Counted from the stretch's first letter, positions 1 through 8,063 are shown. The stretch: 28,827 bases of DNA from CAZPLZ01 sp964587525 (GCA_964587525.1 CAZPLZ010000014.1:1-28827); one strand, 5' to 3'. Made by a program: numbers and translations. Notes: a model not told the origin generated them from the sequence alone.

Positions 1-62
1 CGTTGGCGCCAGAACTGGTGGCTACGTTGGAGCGGCTTCTCACCGCACCTGAGTTAAAATAA
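1..62 (+). CDS. C-terminal end of an upstream gene (partial)
   Basis: The window opens inside what looks like the last 20 or so codons of a plus-strand gene. The frame beginning at base 3 reads LAPELVATLERLLTAPELK and then stops at TAA (60-62). The helical, leucine-rich tail is protein-like, whereas the competing frames stop earlier or look random. Too little remains to name a family. It is followed by a 75-base gap before the next gene. Confidence 0.4.
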   Translation, partial: LAPELVATLERLLTAPELK

Positions 63-76
63 ACTTAGTGAATTTG

Positions 77-105
77 GTGACAGGCGGAACGTGTGCCGGT
101 ATCTT
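77..105 (+). promoter_or_regulatory. Candidate sigma70-type promoter for the UPF0261 gene
   Basis: GTGACA (77-82) matches TTGACA in five of six positions. A 17-base spacer leads to TATCTT (100-105), which matches four of six positions of TATAAT. Transcription would start near 112, leaving a leader of about 26 bases with a GAAGG element (127-131) before the ATG at 138. This is pattern evidence only. Confidence 0.35.
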
Positions 106-137
106 CACGATTTCAGGTGAAGAACTGAAGGCGAAGA

Positions 138-1367
138 ATGGGTAAAACGATATTGATCTTGGGAGCTTTTGATTCCAAAGGACCAGAATACGCATTTCTG
201 CGGGAACAGATCATGGGCAGGGGACATTCCGTAGTGACCTTGAATACGGGCGTGTTGGGTTCGACCGATCTTTTTCCCGTAGATGTGGAAGCGGAAGAGG
301 TGGCCTGCGCCGGAACCGGAGATCTTTCAGCCCTACGTCAGAAAAAGGATCGAGGCGAGGCGATGAAGATCATGGCCGCGGGTGCCCCAGTAGTGGTAAG
401 AAAGTTGTTTGCCGAAGGACGTTTTGACGGTATCATCGGCATGGGGGGAACGGGAGGCACCACCGTGGTTGCATCGGCCATGCGGGCTTTGCCTTTGGGT
501 GTGCCCAAGGTCTGCGTGTCCACCGCGGCTTCCGGCGACACTTCGGCGTACATCGGAACCAAAGACATTACAATGATTCCTTCCATTGTGGACGTTGCAG
601 GGGTGAATCGTATCTCCAGGATCATCTTCACCCGGGCAGCAGGTGCGATCTGTGGCATGGTAGAGATGGAACTTTCGGTTGTTGCTGATGAAAAACCAGT
701 CGTTACGGCCTCCATGTTTGGAAACACCACCGAATGTGTAAACGCCTGCGTGGAAGCTTTGTCCAAGAGGGGGTACGAAGTTCTGGTATTTCATGCGACC
801 GGTACCGGCGGCAAAGCCATGGAGAATCTAGTGGATGAAGGCCTGGTGGATGCCGTCTTGGACATCACGACTACTGAGTGGGCTGATACTATCTGCGGAG
901 GAGTTTTTGATGCGGGTCCGGAGCGCTTGGATGCACCGGGAAAGAAGGGAATCCCTCATTTGATCGTTCCAGGATGTGTAGACATGGCCAACTTCGGTGC
1001 CAAAGAAACTATACCACATAAGTATAAAGAGACCGGTCGTATTTTCTACGAGTGGAATCCTTCGGTGACCCTAATGCGGACCAACCTTGAAGAAAACCAG
1101 AAGATGGGTGAGATCTTCGCGAAAAAGGCCAACGCGGCCAGAGGTCCAGTGGCCTTCCTTTTGCCGTTGCGGGGCGTTTCTATCCTAGATGGTGAAGGTC
1201 AACCGTTTTGCGACCGGGAAGCCGACCTTGCCATGTTCAGCTCGATCAGGGCCAACCTCAACAACAGCATTCCCATAGAGGAAATAGACTGCAATATTAA
1301 CGATCCGAAATTTTCCAAGAAGGCGGTCGAGATGATGCTTGATCTTGTAAAACAAGTTCAGGGTTAG
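138..1367 (+). CDS. UPF0261 / Tm-1-like ATP-binding protein
   Basis: The 409-residue product is full length for the UPF0261 family, whose N-terminal part is homologous to the N-terminal domain of the tomato resistance protein Tm-1. The start is MGKTILILGAFDSKG, typical of the family's nucleotide-binding first strand, and a glycine-rich MGGTGGTT segment lies near residue 100. A second domain follows from about residue 190 (VTASMFGNTT, then HATGTGGKAMENL and a PGCVDMANFG stretch). No signal peptide is seen, so it should be cytosolic. The TIM-barrel gene beginning 28 bases downstream is its usual partner in bacterial genomes. Biochemical activity of bacterial members is not firmly established; they are often found among sugar-acid catabolic genes. 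Family assignment is confident, function is not. Confidence 0.9.
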   Translation: MGKTILILGAFDSKGPEYAFLREQIMGRGHSVVTLNTGVLGSTDLFPVDVEAEEVACAGTGDLSALRQKKDRGEAMKIMAAGAPVVVRKLFAEGRFDGIIGMGGTGGTTVVASAMRALPLGVPKVCVSTAASGDTSAYIGTKDITMIPSIVDVAGVNRISRIIFTRAAGAICGMVEMELSVVADEKPVVTASMFGNTTECVNACVEALSKRGYEVLVFHATGTGGKAMENLVDEGLVDAVLDITTTEWADTICGGVFDAGPERLDAPGKKGIPHLIVPGCVDMANFGAKETIPHKYKETGRIFYEWNPSVTLMRTNLEENQKMGEIFAKKANAARGPVAFLLPLRGVSILDGEGQPFCDREADLAMFSSIRANLNNSIPIEEIDCNINDPKFSKKAVEMMLDLVKQVQG

Positions 1368-1395
1368 AATTCCTGAAAACGCGGAGGAAACTGTT

Positions 1396-2241
1396 ATAGC
1401 ATTCGCAAGAAGAGAAATCCTCGAAAGATTCCGCAGGAAAGTCGAGAAAAACTTGCCCATCATAGGGGCTGGGGCCGGTACGGGTATCAGTGCCAAGATT
1501 GAGGAAGCCGGTGGTGTCGATCTGATCGTGATTTACAACAGCGGTCGTTTCCGTATGGCTGGGCGTGGTTCCCTGGCCGGTCTTATGCCCTATGGTGACG
1601 CAAATGCTATCGTCATGGAAATGGCTGGTGAAGTCTTGACTGTAGTCAAGGACACCCCGGTACTCGCCGGCGTATGCGGCACGGATCCATTCCGGCAGAT
1701 GGGGGTCTTCCTTAAACAAGTAAAAGAGGCTGGTTTCTCGGGCGTGCAGAACTTTCCAACCGTGGGTCTTTGCGATGGCCAATTTCGAATGAACTTGGAA
1801 GAAACAGGCATGGGGTTTGACCTTGAAGTCGACATGATTCGCCTTGCCCACGAAATGGACCTACTGACGACCCCCTATGCCTTTAATCCCAAAGAGGCTG
1901 CGGCGATGGCCAAAGCCGGTGCAGACGTCGTTGTAGCGCACTTGGGTCTTACCACCAAAGGGTCCATTGGTGCATCCACGGCAGTCTCCCTGGAAGAGGC
2001 GCCGAAAAAGGTTCAGGCTATTTGTGATGCCGCCAAGTCGGTCAACCCCGACGTCCTCGTGCTTTGTCACGGAGGACTAGTGGCCATGCCGGAAGATGCC
2101 GAGTATGTGCTTCAGCGAAGTCAAGGCGTTAACGGATTTTACGGTGCTTCGAGCATGGAGCGTCTGCCGGTCGAAACAGCGATCCGGGAGCAGATCCGGA
2201 AGTTTACCTCGATTAGGTTGAGGCCTGACCTGAACACGTAG
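1396..2241 (+). CDS. PEP-hydrolase-family TIM-barrel protein, apparent ATA start
   Basis: This is the phosphoenolpyruvate hydrolase-like / TIM-barrel signal-transduction family that is commonly paired with UPF0261. Hallmarks are PIIGAGAGTGISAK near the N-terminus, YNSGRFRMAGRGSLAGL, VLAGVCGTDPFRQM, GVQNFPTVGL and VVAHLGLTTKG. Homologues usually begin M-A-F followed by a charged helix. Here that position is ATA (1396-1398), preceded by GGAGG (1383-1387) at ideal spacing, and gives I-A-F-A-R-R-E-I-L-E-R-F. The first conventional start is a TTG at 1453, which would remove about 19 conserved residues. I therefore take 1396, giving 281 residues, the normal family length. The gap to the UPF0261 stop is 28 bases, so the two are probably co-transcribed. 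The exact reaction is unknown in this context. Confidence 0.85.
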   Translation: MAFARREILERFRRKVEKNLPIIGAGAGTGISAKIEEAGGVDLIVIYNSGRFRMAGRGSLAGLMPYGDANAIVMEMAGEVLTVVKDTPVLAGVCGTDPFRQMGVFLKQVKEAGFSGVQNFPTVGLCDGQFRMNLEETGMGFDLEVDMIRLAHEMDLLTTPYAFNPKEAAAMAKAGADVVVAHLGLTTKGSIGASTAVSLEEAPKKVQAICDAAKSVNPDVLVLCHGGLVAMPEDAEYVLQRSQGVNGFYGASSMERLPVETAIREQIRKFTSIRLRPDLNT

Positions 2242-2289
2242 ATGGGTGTGCAATATGGGGGCGATGGCTCAGCCTTCAGGCTCACCCAT
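2242..2289. other. Inverted-repeat structure just after the two-gene unit
   Basis: ATGGGTG (2242-2248) and CACCCAT (2283-2289) are perfect 7-base complements. Inside them, AGCC-TTCA-GGCT (2271-2282) forms a small hairpin. The structure begins at the base after the TAG stop and could fold in the mRNA 3' end. It lacks a following T-run, so it is not a classical intrinsic terminator. The remaining bases to 2460 show no other clear feature. Confidence 0.3.
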
Positions 2290-2460
2290 GGAAACCGGAA
2301 AGACTTTTCGGACACCCCACAGCCATTGGATTGCAACCAGCATGACTCTCGCTAACTGTGGAACAGAAAACCGGACGCTGCCTGGGGTGGACCCAAGCCG
2401 TTGATGAGGAAACCAAGAGGTGACCGGAAACCTCCGCGACGGTATGGCAAGAGCAGGGTG

Positions 2461-3348
2461 ATGCAGAGCCTGAACCAAAAACCGCTTGGATTCATCGGTC
2501 TGGGGGCCATGGGAGGCCGCATGGCGGCGAACCTCCTGAAGGCCGGCTACGCCGTGCGGGGTTATGATCTAAAACCGGAAGCGGTCGAGACGCTGGTCCA
2601 GGCTGGCGGCACGGCAGCCGCCGATGCGGAGCAGGTCGTCCGTGAATGCGGGATGGTCTTGACTAGCCTGGTGGCCCATGCGTACCTGGAAGTTGCCGAC
2701 CATATCCTGGTCCCCCACGCACGAAAGGATCAGCTTTTTATCGATCACGGGACCACGCCCGCACCGGACACCCGCCGGCTGCACGCCGCCTTCGCCGCGA
2801 AGGGTGCGGTCGCCATCGACGCGCCGGTGAGCGGTTGGTGGACAGGTGCACGGGACGGGACCCTACGGGTCTTCATCGGAGGAGATGAGCCTGTCGTTCA
2901 GCGATGCTGGCCCCTGTTTGAGGTGATCGGGGAATCAACGGAGCTGCACTATGCGGGACCGGCGGGTATGGGTCAAGTGATGAAAGTGGTCCAGCAACTT
3001 TGCCACCGGCTGCCCGACGCCGCCAGAATGGAAGTGATGGCCTTCGGCGTGCGGACAGGGTTGAGCCTGGACCAGACCATGAAAGCGTTGCAGGTGGATC
3101 CGGCCGGCGAGGATCCGTATGCCCGCTTGTACCGGGCCATCACTCAAGGTCGATCGGACGAACTCTCGTGCCTTTTCGGCGAGTGGACGTACTATCTGGA
3201 CGAGGCCCGGGCATCCGGTTTCCGGATGCCCATGCTCGAGGAACTGTACCAGATGTGCGAGCGCGGCAAGCGGGTCAATCGGGACGAGCAGGGCCGGGAG
3301 GGAATTTCGGTTTGGCGCGAGCTCCTGACGGCCAAAACGAAGACCTGA
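2461..3348 (+). CDS. NAD(P)-dependent beta-hydroxyacid dehydrogenase (3-hydroxyisobutyrate dehydrogenase family)
   Basis: The 295-residue protein has the family's ordered hallmarks: the Rossmann motif GFIGLGAMGGRMA (residues 10-22), the substrate-binding segment DAPVSGWWTGARDGTL (120-135, normally DAPVSGG..GA..GTL), and GMGQVMKVVQQLC with the presumed catalytic Lys175. ATG 2461 follows AGCAGGG at suitable spacing and gives normal length. An in-frame upstream TTG at 2401 would add a basic, low-complexity tail and is unlikely. Members oxidise beta-hydroxyacids such as 3-hydroxyisobutyrate, tartronate or gamma-hydroxybutyrate. The WW in place of GG in the substrate loop suggests an unusual substrate. 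The 219-base gap upstream may mean a separate transcript, but the strand and theme match the preceding pair. Confidence 0.88.
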   Translation: MQSLNQKPLGFIGLGAMGGRMAANLLKAGYAVRGYDLKPEAVETLVQAGGTAAADAEQVVRECGMVLTSLVAHAYLEVADHILVPHARKDQLFIDHGTTPAPDTRRLHAAFAAKGAVAIDAPVSGWWTGARDGTLRVFIGGDEPVVQRCWPLFEVIGESTELHYAGPAGMGQVMKVVQQLCHRLPDAARMEVMAFGVRTGLSLDQTMKALQVDPAGEDPYARLYRAITQGRSDELSCLFGEWTYYLDEARASGFRMPMLEELYQMCERGKRVNRDEQGREGISVWRELLTAKTKT

Positions 3349-3367
3349 GTGTCTGGGTGACGTGCAC

Positions 3368-3700
3368 ATGAGGGGGCTTATTGCGGCTCTCATCGTGTTC
3401 GGCGGCATCGCCTTCATCGTGTGGGCGGCCCGGGCTCGTCGGGGTGGGGGATCTCAAATCTACCGGCGGTGTCGAGGCTGTGGTGCCTCGGCGAACATGT
3501 TAAGCAATCTCACCAACATGTACGCGCTAGGCTACGGCCACGATCCTGAAAAGTTCGACAAGGAAGTGGGGACAATGTGCGCTAACCATGCAGGAGAGCT
3601 AACCGAGAAGCTGTTACGCGAGGGGAAGGTAACTGTGGAACAGTTTGCACAGGCCAATACCCGCGCGATGCGGTTCATGATGAGCGGATTAGAGGAGTAA
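3368..3700 (+). CDS. Small membrane-anchored hypothetical protein with Cys pairs
   Basis: I do not recognise a named family. The 110-residue product starts with one hydrophobic segment (about residues 2-20, GLIAALIVFGGIAFIVWAA), followed by a positive stop-transfer patch (RARRGGG) and a CRGCG motif near residue 35. A second cysteine lies near residue 72. The remainder is a soluble, charged helical domain. The signature suggests an inner-membrane anchored protein with a small cytoplasmic, possibly metal-binding, domain. A GTG at 3362 is an alternative start two codons upstream. The coding pattern looks real. It follows the dehydrogenase by 19 bases, but no functional link is evident. Confidence 0.55.
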   Translation: MRGLIAALIVFGGIAFIVWAARARRGGGSQIYRRCRGCGASANMLSNLTNMYALGYGHDPEKFDKEVGTMCANHAGELTEKLLREGKVTVEQFAQANTRAMRFMMSGLEE

Positions 3701-3791
3701 CGGGAGCGCCGTGAACGTACTAGCGATTGCGAATCAGGGACGATGGGACGCTTACCCCGGTTGGTTTGGCCTACCGCAGGGCAAGCAAGTG

Positions 3792-3953
3792 ATGGCGAAC
3801 TCAAACTATTACAAAAGGCTACCGCGGAAGCGAATGGGGGCCGGAGTACTCTTTTTTGATCGCGCTGGAAATCTGCTTATTGTGAAGCCAAGATATAAGG
3901 CTGGTTGGACGATTCCCGGTGGCGTGGTTGAAGCTGGAGAGTCTCCACTTTGA
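3792..3953 (+). pseudogene. Truncated Nudix hydrolase
   Basis: The 53 residues from ATG 3792 (MANSNYYKRLPRKRMGAG, then VLFFDRAGNLLIVKP and GWTIPGGVVEAGESP) are the first half of a typical Nudix hydrolase. The Nudix box is GX5EX7REUXEEXGU. Only its start, GGVVEAGES, is present before a TGA at 3951, so all the catalytic glutamates of REUXEE are missing. The reading frame extends back to a GTG at 3711, but family members normally start as above. This is a gene remnant fused by deletion to the leader of the acetyltransferase fragment 45 bases downstream. No activity is expected. Confidence 0.75.
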
Positions 3954-3997
3954 AAGTTCTTATCGATTGAAGAAGGCCAGCGGCCGGGGGAGGGACC

Positions 3998-4174
3998 GTG
4001 AAGATAAGAAAGGCTGAGGAGCGTGATGTTGATGCTATGGCCCGCCTTGCGGCGGTGAAGCGAGAGGAATATGAGACATATCAGCCGGTATTCCATAAGC
4101 GTGCGAAAGACGCAACGGAGACGCATCTAGGGATTTCTCTTGAGAATTCACGTACTCGTCCCCTGCTTATTTGA
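3998..4174 (+). pseudogene. Truncated GNAT acetyltransferase
   Basis: GTG 3998 sits behind a strong GGGGGAGGGA ribosome-binding stretch and opens a 58-codon frame. It starts MKIRKAEERDVDAMARLAA, the classic N-terminal beta1-alpha1 of GNAT acetyltransferases, and continues into VKREEYETYQPVFHKRAKDA. After about residue 45 the similarity dissolves and a TGA ends the frame at 4172-4174, before the acetyl-CoA binding motif. The break lies next to the point where base composition drops sharply, so it may mark the edge of an insertion or deletion. Confidence 0.6.
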
Positions 4175-4212
4175 CACTTTTATCGAACCGACGCTCTTCG
4201 AGCGCAAGCAAT

Positions 4213-5190
4213 TTAGCTTCTAAACAGAGCATTATAGAATTGTTCTCTACCGATAGAATTTAAATATTCAATCTTTCTCTTCTCATAAAAATCTTTAGCT
4301 TTACCTCTTGAAAAATACCAAATGCAATCAAACATGATACTTAGTTTGAACACATCAAACATATATTTTTTCTCACCTTCACTTAATGGCTGATACTTCA
4401 TGTATTCTGATGTCGTTCTTCTATCTTCTTTAAAATCGAACACGTTTCGGTCTTTTTTGAAATTAGACCAAGTGTTCCATTTAAAAGACGTTACAAAAGG
4501 ATCGATTAAGCTAACAAGATCAGAAACAAGGAAAGTATAGTTGGCGTCATCAAAATCTATGAGGGTGTTGAATTTCCCATTTTTAAACAGCACATTTGAA
4601 AAATGAAAATCACAATGACATATTCCTTTTGGTAAAGATTTTGGAAGTGTCAACTTTGATAATTCATTCTCAAACCATTTCAACTTTTCTCTTGCATTCA
4701 CTGTGTTTAGCTTTTTTACTTTCTTTCGAGCGAATTCTCGGCAATTTTCAATGTTGTAATTCAGTCTGTATTTCTTATTTTTCGGCCTGTAATGTTTGGT
4801 AAGAGTTTGTAATTCAGCTACCCGTCTAATGAGTTGTTTCTTTTGGTTTTCACTCGGGTTTTTTAAGTGTCGGCCTTCAACGAATTCGAAAATGATGAAA
4901 GGTTTTTCATTGTAAGTTCCTACAAATGTTCCATGTTTGTTTTTAAATGCTGCCGGACACGGATAATGTTTGTCTTTTAAGTAGTTGATTAGATTGCTTT
5001 CAAACAAGACCGAATCTTTGGAACGATTTTCATAATATCTAAAAACAAATTTTCCCTTTGTTGTTTGTAATAAATAAGTTGTTTGCACTGCCCCAGTGGT
5101 AAACGGTTTGGAATTCTTATATTCCCCCAAAGTATAATCTGAAAGGATATCGGTAAAGTCGCTTTTTATAAATGTTGTTTTTACTGCCAT
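4213..5190 (-). CDS. APH/ThrB2-fold kinase (homoserine kinase II / aminoglycoside phosphotransferase-like), AT-rich
   Basis: The 325-residue product has the APH-type protein-kinase-like fold. The N-lobe contains TYLLQTTKGKFVFRYY (residues about 39-54), in which the Lys or Arg would bind ATP. Then come FIIFEFVEG (hinge), the catalytic loop ICHCDFHFSNVLF (HGDxHxxN, with Cys replacing Gly) and LIDFDDA carrying the metal-binding Asp. The architecture resembles ThrB2-type homoserine kinases as much as aminoglycoside phosphotransferases, so the substrate is open. One sampled 60-base line has 19 G/C, far below the neighbours, and codon use is rich in AAA, TTT and AAT. That indicates recent horizontal transfer from an AT-rich donor. 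No clear Shine-Dalgarno sequence precedes ATG 5190. It is divergent from the AAC(3) gene across 72 bases. Confidence 0.8.
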   Translation of the reverse strand: MAVKTTFIKSDFTDILSDYTLGEYKNSKPFTTGAVQTTYLLQTTKGKFVFRYYENRSKDSVLFESNLINYLKDKHYPCPAAFKNKHGTFVGTYNEKPFIIFEFVEGRHLKNPSENQKKQLIRRVAELQTLTKHYRPKNKKYRLNYNIENCREFARKKVKKLNTVNAREKLKWFENELSKLTLPKSLPKGICHCDFHFSNVLFKNGKFNTLIDFDDANYTFLVSDLVSLIDPFVTSFKWNTWSNFKKDRNVFDFKEDRRTTSEYMKYQPLSEGEKKYMFDVFKLSIMFDCIWYFSRGKAKDFYEKRKIEYLNSIGREQFYNALFRS

Positions 5191-5262
5191 GATAGTTATT
5201 CTACATAGCTCAAGATAACGTCTCGGTTGCCGGTGAATTCACAAAGAGGATTATGATCCGAC

Positions 5263-6072
5263 ATGCTTGCAGAGAGTAATATTGCCGCCGCCCTGGAAGA
5301 GCTTGATCTCGCCGGGGCGCAGGTCGAGCTCCATGCTTCGTTGCGCAGTTTCGGCTGGGTGAACGGTGGCGCGGAGACCGTGGTTTCCGCCCTGAAACGT
5401 GAGCTGAAAACACTCCTCGTGCCGGCGTTCTGCTCGGAAGCCTGCGCGCCCACCCCCACGCACGAGCATGTCGAGCGCAATGCATGGACCAACGAGGACT
5501 ACTTCTTTAACAATCCGCCACCTCCCAAACCATTCGATCCTCTGACAAGTCCCGTTGACAAAGATATGGGCGTCATTGCCCAAACCATCGCCAAGCAGCC
5601 AGGTTCTTGCCGTAGCACCCATCCGTTGTGTTCCTGGGCAGCGTGGGGTGAAGATGCGGACTATTTAACCGCGAACCACTCCTGGGACGATGCTTTCCTT
5701 CCCATCAAACGGTTAATGGAGAGAAATGGATCGATCTTACTGATTGGCACCTCTCTCACTAGCTGTACGGCGATACATCTTGCAGAAGAAGTTACAGGAC
5801 GAAGGATGTTCATTCGCTGGGCGCTTGACCTGAACGGCCAGGTACGCAGAGCGCGGTGTGGGGGATGCAGTGACGGTTTTGACCGACTTTTTCCTCAGTT
5901 AGAGGATGTCTTTCGTAAAACGCAAGTCGGCGCTTGCAGGATGTTGGCCGTCCCTCTGTCAGAGTTGGTCGAAAGGGCCGCGACAGTTATCCGTAGCGAT
6001 CCCAGCATCACGATGTGCGAGCGAAAATGTGATCGTTGCCTGGCTGCTTTCGCTGGTGGACCTGTTGAATAG
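5263..6072 (+). CDS. AAC(3)-family N-acetyltransferase
   Basis: This 269-residue protein belongs to the antibiotic N3-acetyltransferase family. Family hallmarks are HASLRSFGWVNGGAET (residues 24-39), STHPLCSWAAWG (118-129, with the conserved His120) and GSILLIGTSLTSCTAIHLAEE, which normally helps build the acetyl-CoA and active-site region. Length is normal for the family. It should be cytosolic and use acetyl-CoA to acylate an amino group. Classical members modify the 3-amino group of 2-deoxystreptamine antibiotics, but many environmental homologues have untested substrates. The C-terminus has an unusual cysteine cluster (CERKCDRC). ATG 5263 follows AAAGAGGA with a slightly long 12-base spacing. 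It is divergent from the foreign kinase gene and has normal, higher G+C. Confidence 0.85.
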   Translation: MLAESNIAAALEELDLAGAQVELHASLRSFGWVNGGAETVVSALKRELKTLLVPAFCSEACAPTPTHEHVERNAWTNEDYFFNNPPPPKPFDPLTSPVDKDMGVIAQTIAKQPGSCRSTHPLCSWAAWGEDADYLTANHSWDDAFLPIKRLMERNGSILLIGTSLTSCTAIHLAEEVTGRRMFIRWALDLNGQVRRARCGGCSDGFDRLFPQLEDVFRKTQVGACRMLAVPLSELVERAATVIRSDPSITMCERKCDRCLAAFAGGPVE

Positions 6073-6161
6073 GAATTGGCGTCCGCTCCGACCGCGTCGT
6101 GGTGGGAGGGCATCACCCTTTCAAGAGTGGTAGGGGTTTTCCAAGATCATTCCGGCCTCAA

Positions 6162-6219
6162 CTGATCTACTGACTACTCTCACTCATACGCCACACGACC
6201 CTGCCATGTGTCACTTCCT
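6162..6219. repeat. Left copy of a 58-bp imperfect direct repeat
   Basis: This stretch aligns without gaps to 14918-14975 in the same orientation, with 51 of 58 bases identical; all seven differences are transitions. Here it encodes the last codons (EVTHGRVVWRMSESSQ) and stop of the minus-strand membrane protein gene. Together the two copies bracket the 6.2-14.9 kb accessory block. Confidence 0.85.
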
Positions 6220-6871
6220 CGTGTCTGCTATACCCAATCCAGTCCCCTTCCATTTTGAGCTTATCGTTTTCAGTGTTTCCAAGTTTTAGAAATAGCACTC
6301 CCGTCAGTTCATCCGATGTCGGTTTTGACCGACTCCAGTAAATCAAACTCACGTCACGGCGCGAAGATATCCTTCCTTCCAACCAGTAGGTATGTGTCGT
6401 ATATGCATTTTGGGCTCTGCACCACAGATGCGGTCCATCGACACTAATTGTTACGACATCATTGGGATATGGAACCATTTTCCCTGTCGTCGGGTCCTGA
6501 ATCGTGTATGGCTCGAGCTTCTTTGTCTTAGAGTTGTATTGCAGCCACTTAACACTCCACGTCCCCTCTAGATATTCCGCGGAACCGCCAAACATGAAGG
6601 CTTTCTGTGAACGCGCCGTCCCTAGCGACCGGAACGATGAGGAAATTTGGTCCTCCATAGTTCTTGTTGTTTCTTGATTAAAACCTCTAAAGACGACTAA
6701 CGCACCAAAAGCAAGCATGAGGTAAGTTCCAAAAATGACCTTTGTGTTTCCCTTGCGTTTTTTTGATTCCTTCTGAAACAACCAGAAGGCGAGCAGGCAT
6801 ATGGAAAGCCCAAATCCTCCTACCCCGTAGTTGAGCAGGGCGGGGAACTTATCTAAAATCCCAGTCGGCAT
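6167..6871 (-). CDS. Two-TM membrane protein with a beta-rich C-terminal domain
   Basis: I recognise no named family. The 234 residues contain two hydrophobic helices (about 13-32, LNYGVGGFGLSICLLAFWLF, and about 46-61, IFGTYLMLAFGALVVF) separated by a strongly basic KESKKRKGN loop. A soluble domain of about 150 residues follows, with alternating strands ending GDWIGYSRHEEVTHGRVVWRM, reminiscent of a small beta-barrel. GGAGGTG lies upstream of ATG 6871. It is the last gene of a minus-strand series below the 370-residue membrane protein (79-base gap). A decayed second copy of its 3' end lies at 14.93 kb. Confidence 0.65.
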   Translation of the reverse strand: MPTGILDKFPALLNYGVGGFGLSICLLAFWLFQKESKKRKGNTKVIFGTYLMLAFGALVVFRGFNQETTRTMEDQISSSFRSLGTARSQKAFMFGGSAEYLEGTWSVKWLQYNSKTKKLEPYTIQDPTTGKMVPYPNDVVTISVDGPHLWCRAQNAYTTHTYWLEGRISSRRDVSLIYWSRSKPTSDELTGVLFLKLGNTENDKLKMEGDWIGYSRHEEVTHGRVVWRMSESSQ

Positions 6872-6950
6872 TGTGTCTCACCACCTCCATTTAATAGGCT
6901 ATAGGCTCGATACCACTCATCATCCCACACAGCTTTGCTGATGAGCCCCA

Positions 6951-8063
6951 CTACATTCCTAGGAGGGTGCGCACCTTGTCCACGATGCCTGACACTCTTG
7001 CCAGGCCAATCACCAACTGAATAGCCATCAAGACTGCAGGAATCACAATCGTCGTGGCGTATTTCACCCACGATTTCAGGTCCACCGGGATGACGGGTAT
7101 CTTTGAGATGATCTGTCTCTGCTCATCGAGTGCCTGCATTGCGGCAACCAGTCGACTGTTGTCGGCATGTTCGCTAAGGCGCGATACGTATGTCTCAAAA
7201 GGCTTCTGATATCTGTGGTGAAGTTGGAGTAGAATTTCTCGCTTCTGTGCGCGGAGGTTCCTGCTCACCTTTGCCAGCGCCACGAATGGCATGAGAAAGC
7301 TGGCTATGACAAAGACGCCGAACACGACGAAGAAGCCAAGATTGCCGCCACTCGTATGAAGAGTCGCAAACGCCTCCACAGCCAGGAACATGACGATAAT
7401 CCCCACAAGGTAGTTTGCCTCCATGGGCAACACGCCGAGTGCGCTCATCCCCCCGCAACGGTCTGGGTGCATCGGCTGCAGCCGCAGCCTCATGTCAGCC
7501 AGTTTTCCGATCATCCACATGGTGACGCCCCACTTGTAAACAGCGACGATGATAATGTAATAGATGGTGGCGGCCCAAAAGCGATAGTAATAGGCGGTAA
7601 TTCCCCCGTTCACCCCATCCCAGGAATTCGGCTCTTGCAGCGCTGCATACCACGTCCAGCCCCCTGCCAGCGCGAATGCCAGGAACAGGACAATGGTGTT
7701 CCGGTACAGGCGTTGAGCGCGATTGACGAGCCCCTCCACCCGCTTACTCGCTTCAAGGAGGGCGCCGCTCTCCTGCAGATCGGGAATCAGGTGATCGATG
7801 CGATTGCACAGGTTCACCAGGATGGCGGCACCGAGGGGGGCCAGGAGTCCGAGCTCGAACATCTCTGCATAGTCTTTGTACATGGCAGGGGAGTAGGAAT
7901 TGTCGAGCAAATGTCCAGTGATCAACCCAAGCACGACAATGCCACCGCAGGACAGCAGAAAATACCCCAGGGCGAAAGGAACAGGCTTCCTGCCTAGAAG
8001 TCCCATGAGTGTTCTTAGGACTGGCTCGTTGCCGATCACGTCCAACGCCGGTGTGTTTCTCAT
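6951..8063 (-). CDS. Polytopic membrane protein (6-7 TM), unknown function
   Basis: The 370-residue product has hydrophobic segments at about residues 30-53, 69-86, 122-141, 157-184, 215-232, 240-262 and 335-355. A distinctive cytoplasm-like loop, LQPMHPDRCGGMSALG (about 191-206), resembles a HPDxxGGLG motif found in uncharacterised bacterial membrane proteins. A helical, possibly coiled-coil stretch (about 265-325) lies before the last membrane segment. It lacks signature residues of known transporters. It sits on the same strand downstream of the subtilisin and PLD genes (133-base gap), suggesting a shared transcript. The ribosome-binding site (CAGGGGAT) is modest. Confidence 0.7.
   Translation of the reverse strand: MRNTPALDVIGNEPVLRTLMGLLGRKPVPFALGYFLLSCGGIVVLGLITGHLLDNSYSPAMYKDYAEMFELGLLAPLGAAILVNLCNRIDHLIPDLQESGALLEASKRVEGLVNRAQRLYRNTIVLFLAFALAGGWTWYAALQEPNSWDGVNGGITAYYYRFWAATIYYIIIVAVYKWGVTMWMIGKLADMRLRLQPMHPDRCGGMSALGVLPMEANYLVGIIVMFLAVEAFATLHTSGGNLGFFVVFGVFVIASFLMPFVALAKVSRNLRAQKREILLQLHHRYQKPFETYVSRLSEHADNSRLVAAMQALDEQRQIISKIPVIPVDLKSWVKYATTIVIPAVLMAIQLVIGLARVSGIVDKVRTLLGM

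Noticed and set aside
2401..2460. TTG at 2401 as the start of the dehydrogenase gene
   Set aside because: It adds a basic, non-conserved 20-residue tail; ATG 2461 has a suitable ribosome-binding site and gives the family's normal N-terminus.
7356..7997. 213-codon plus-strand frame opposite the polytopic membrane protein
   Set aside because: It is His/Pro/Gln-rich with no coherent domain; the opposite strand has regular membrane helices.
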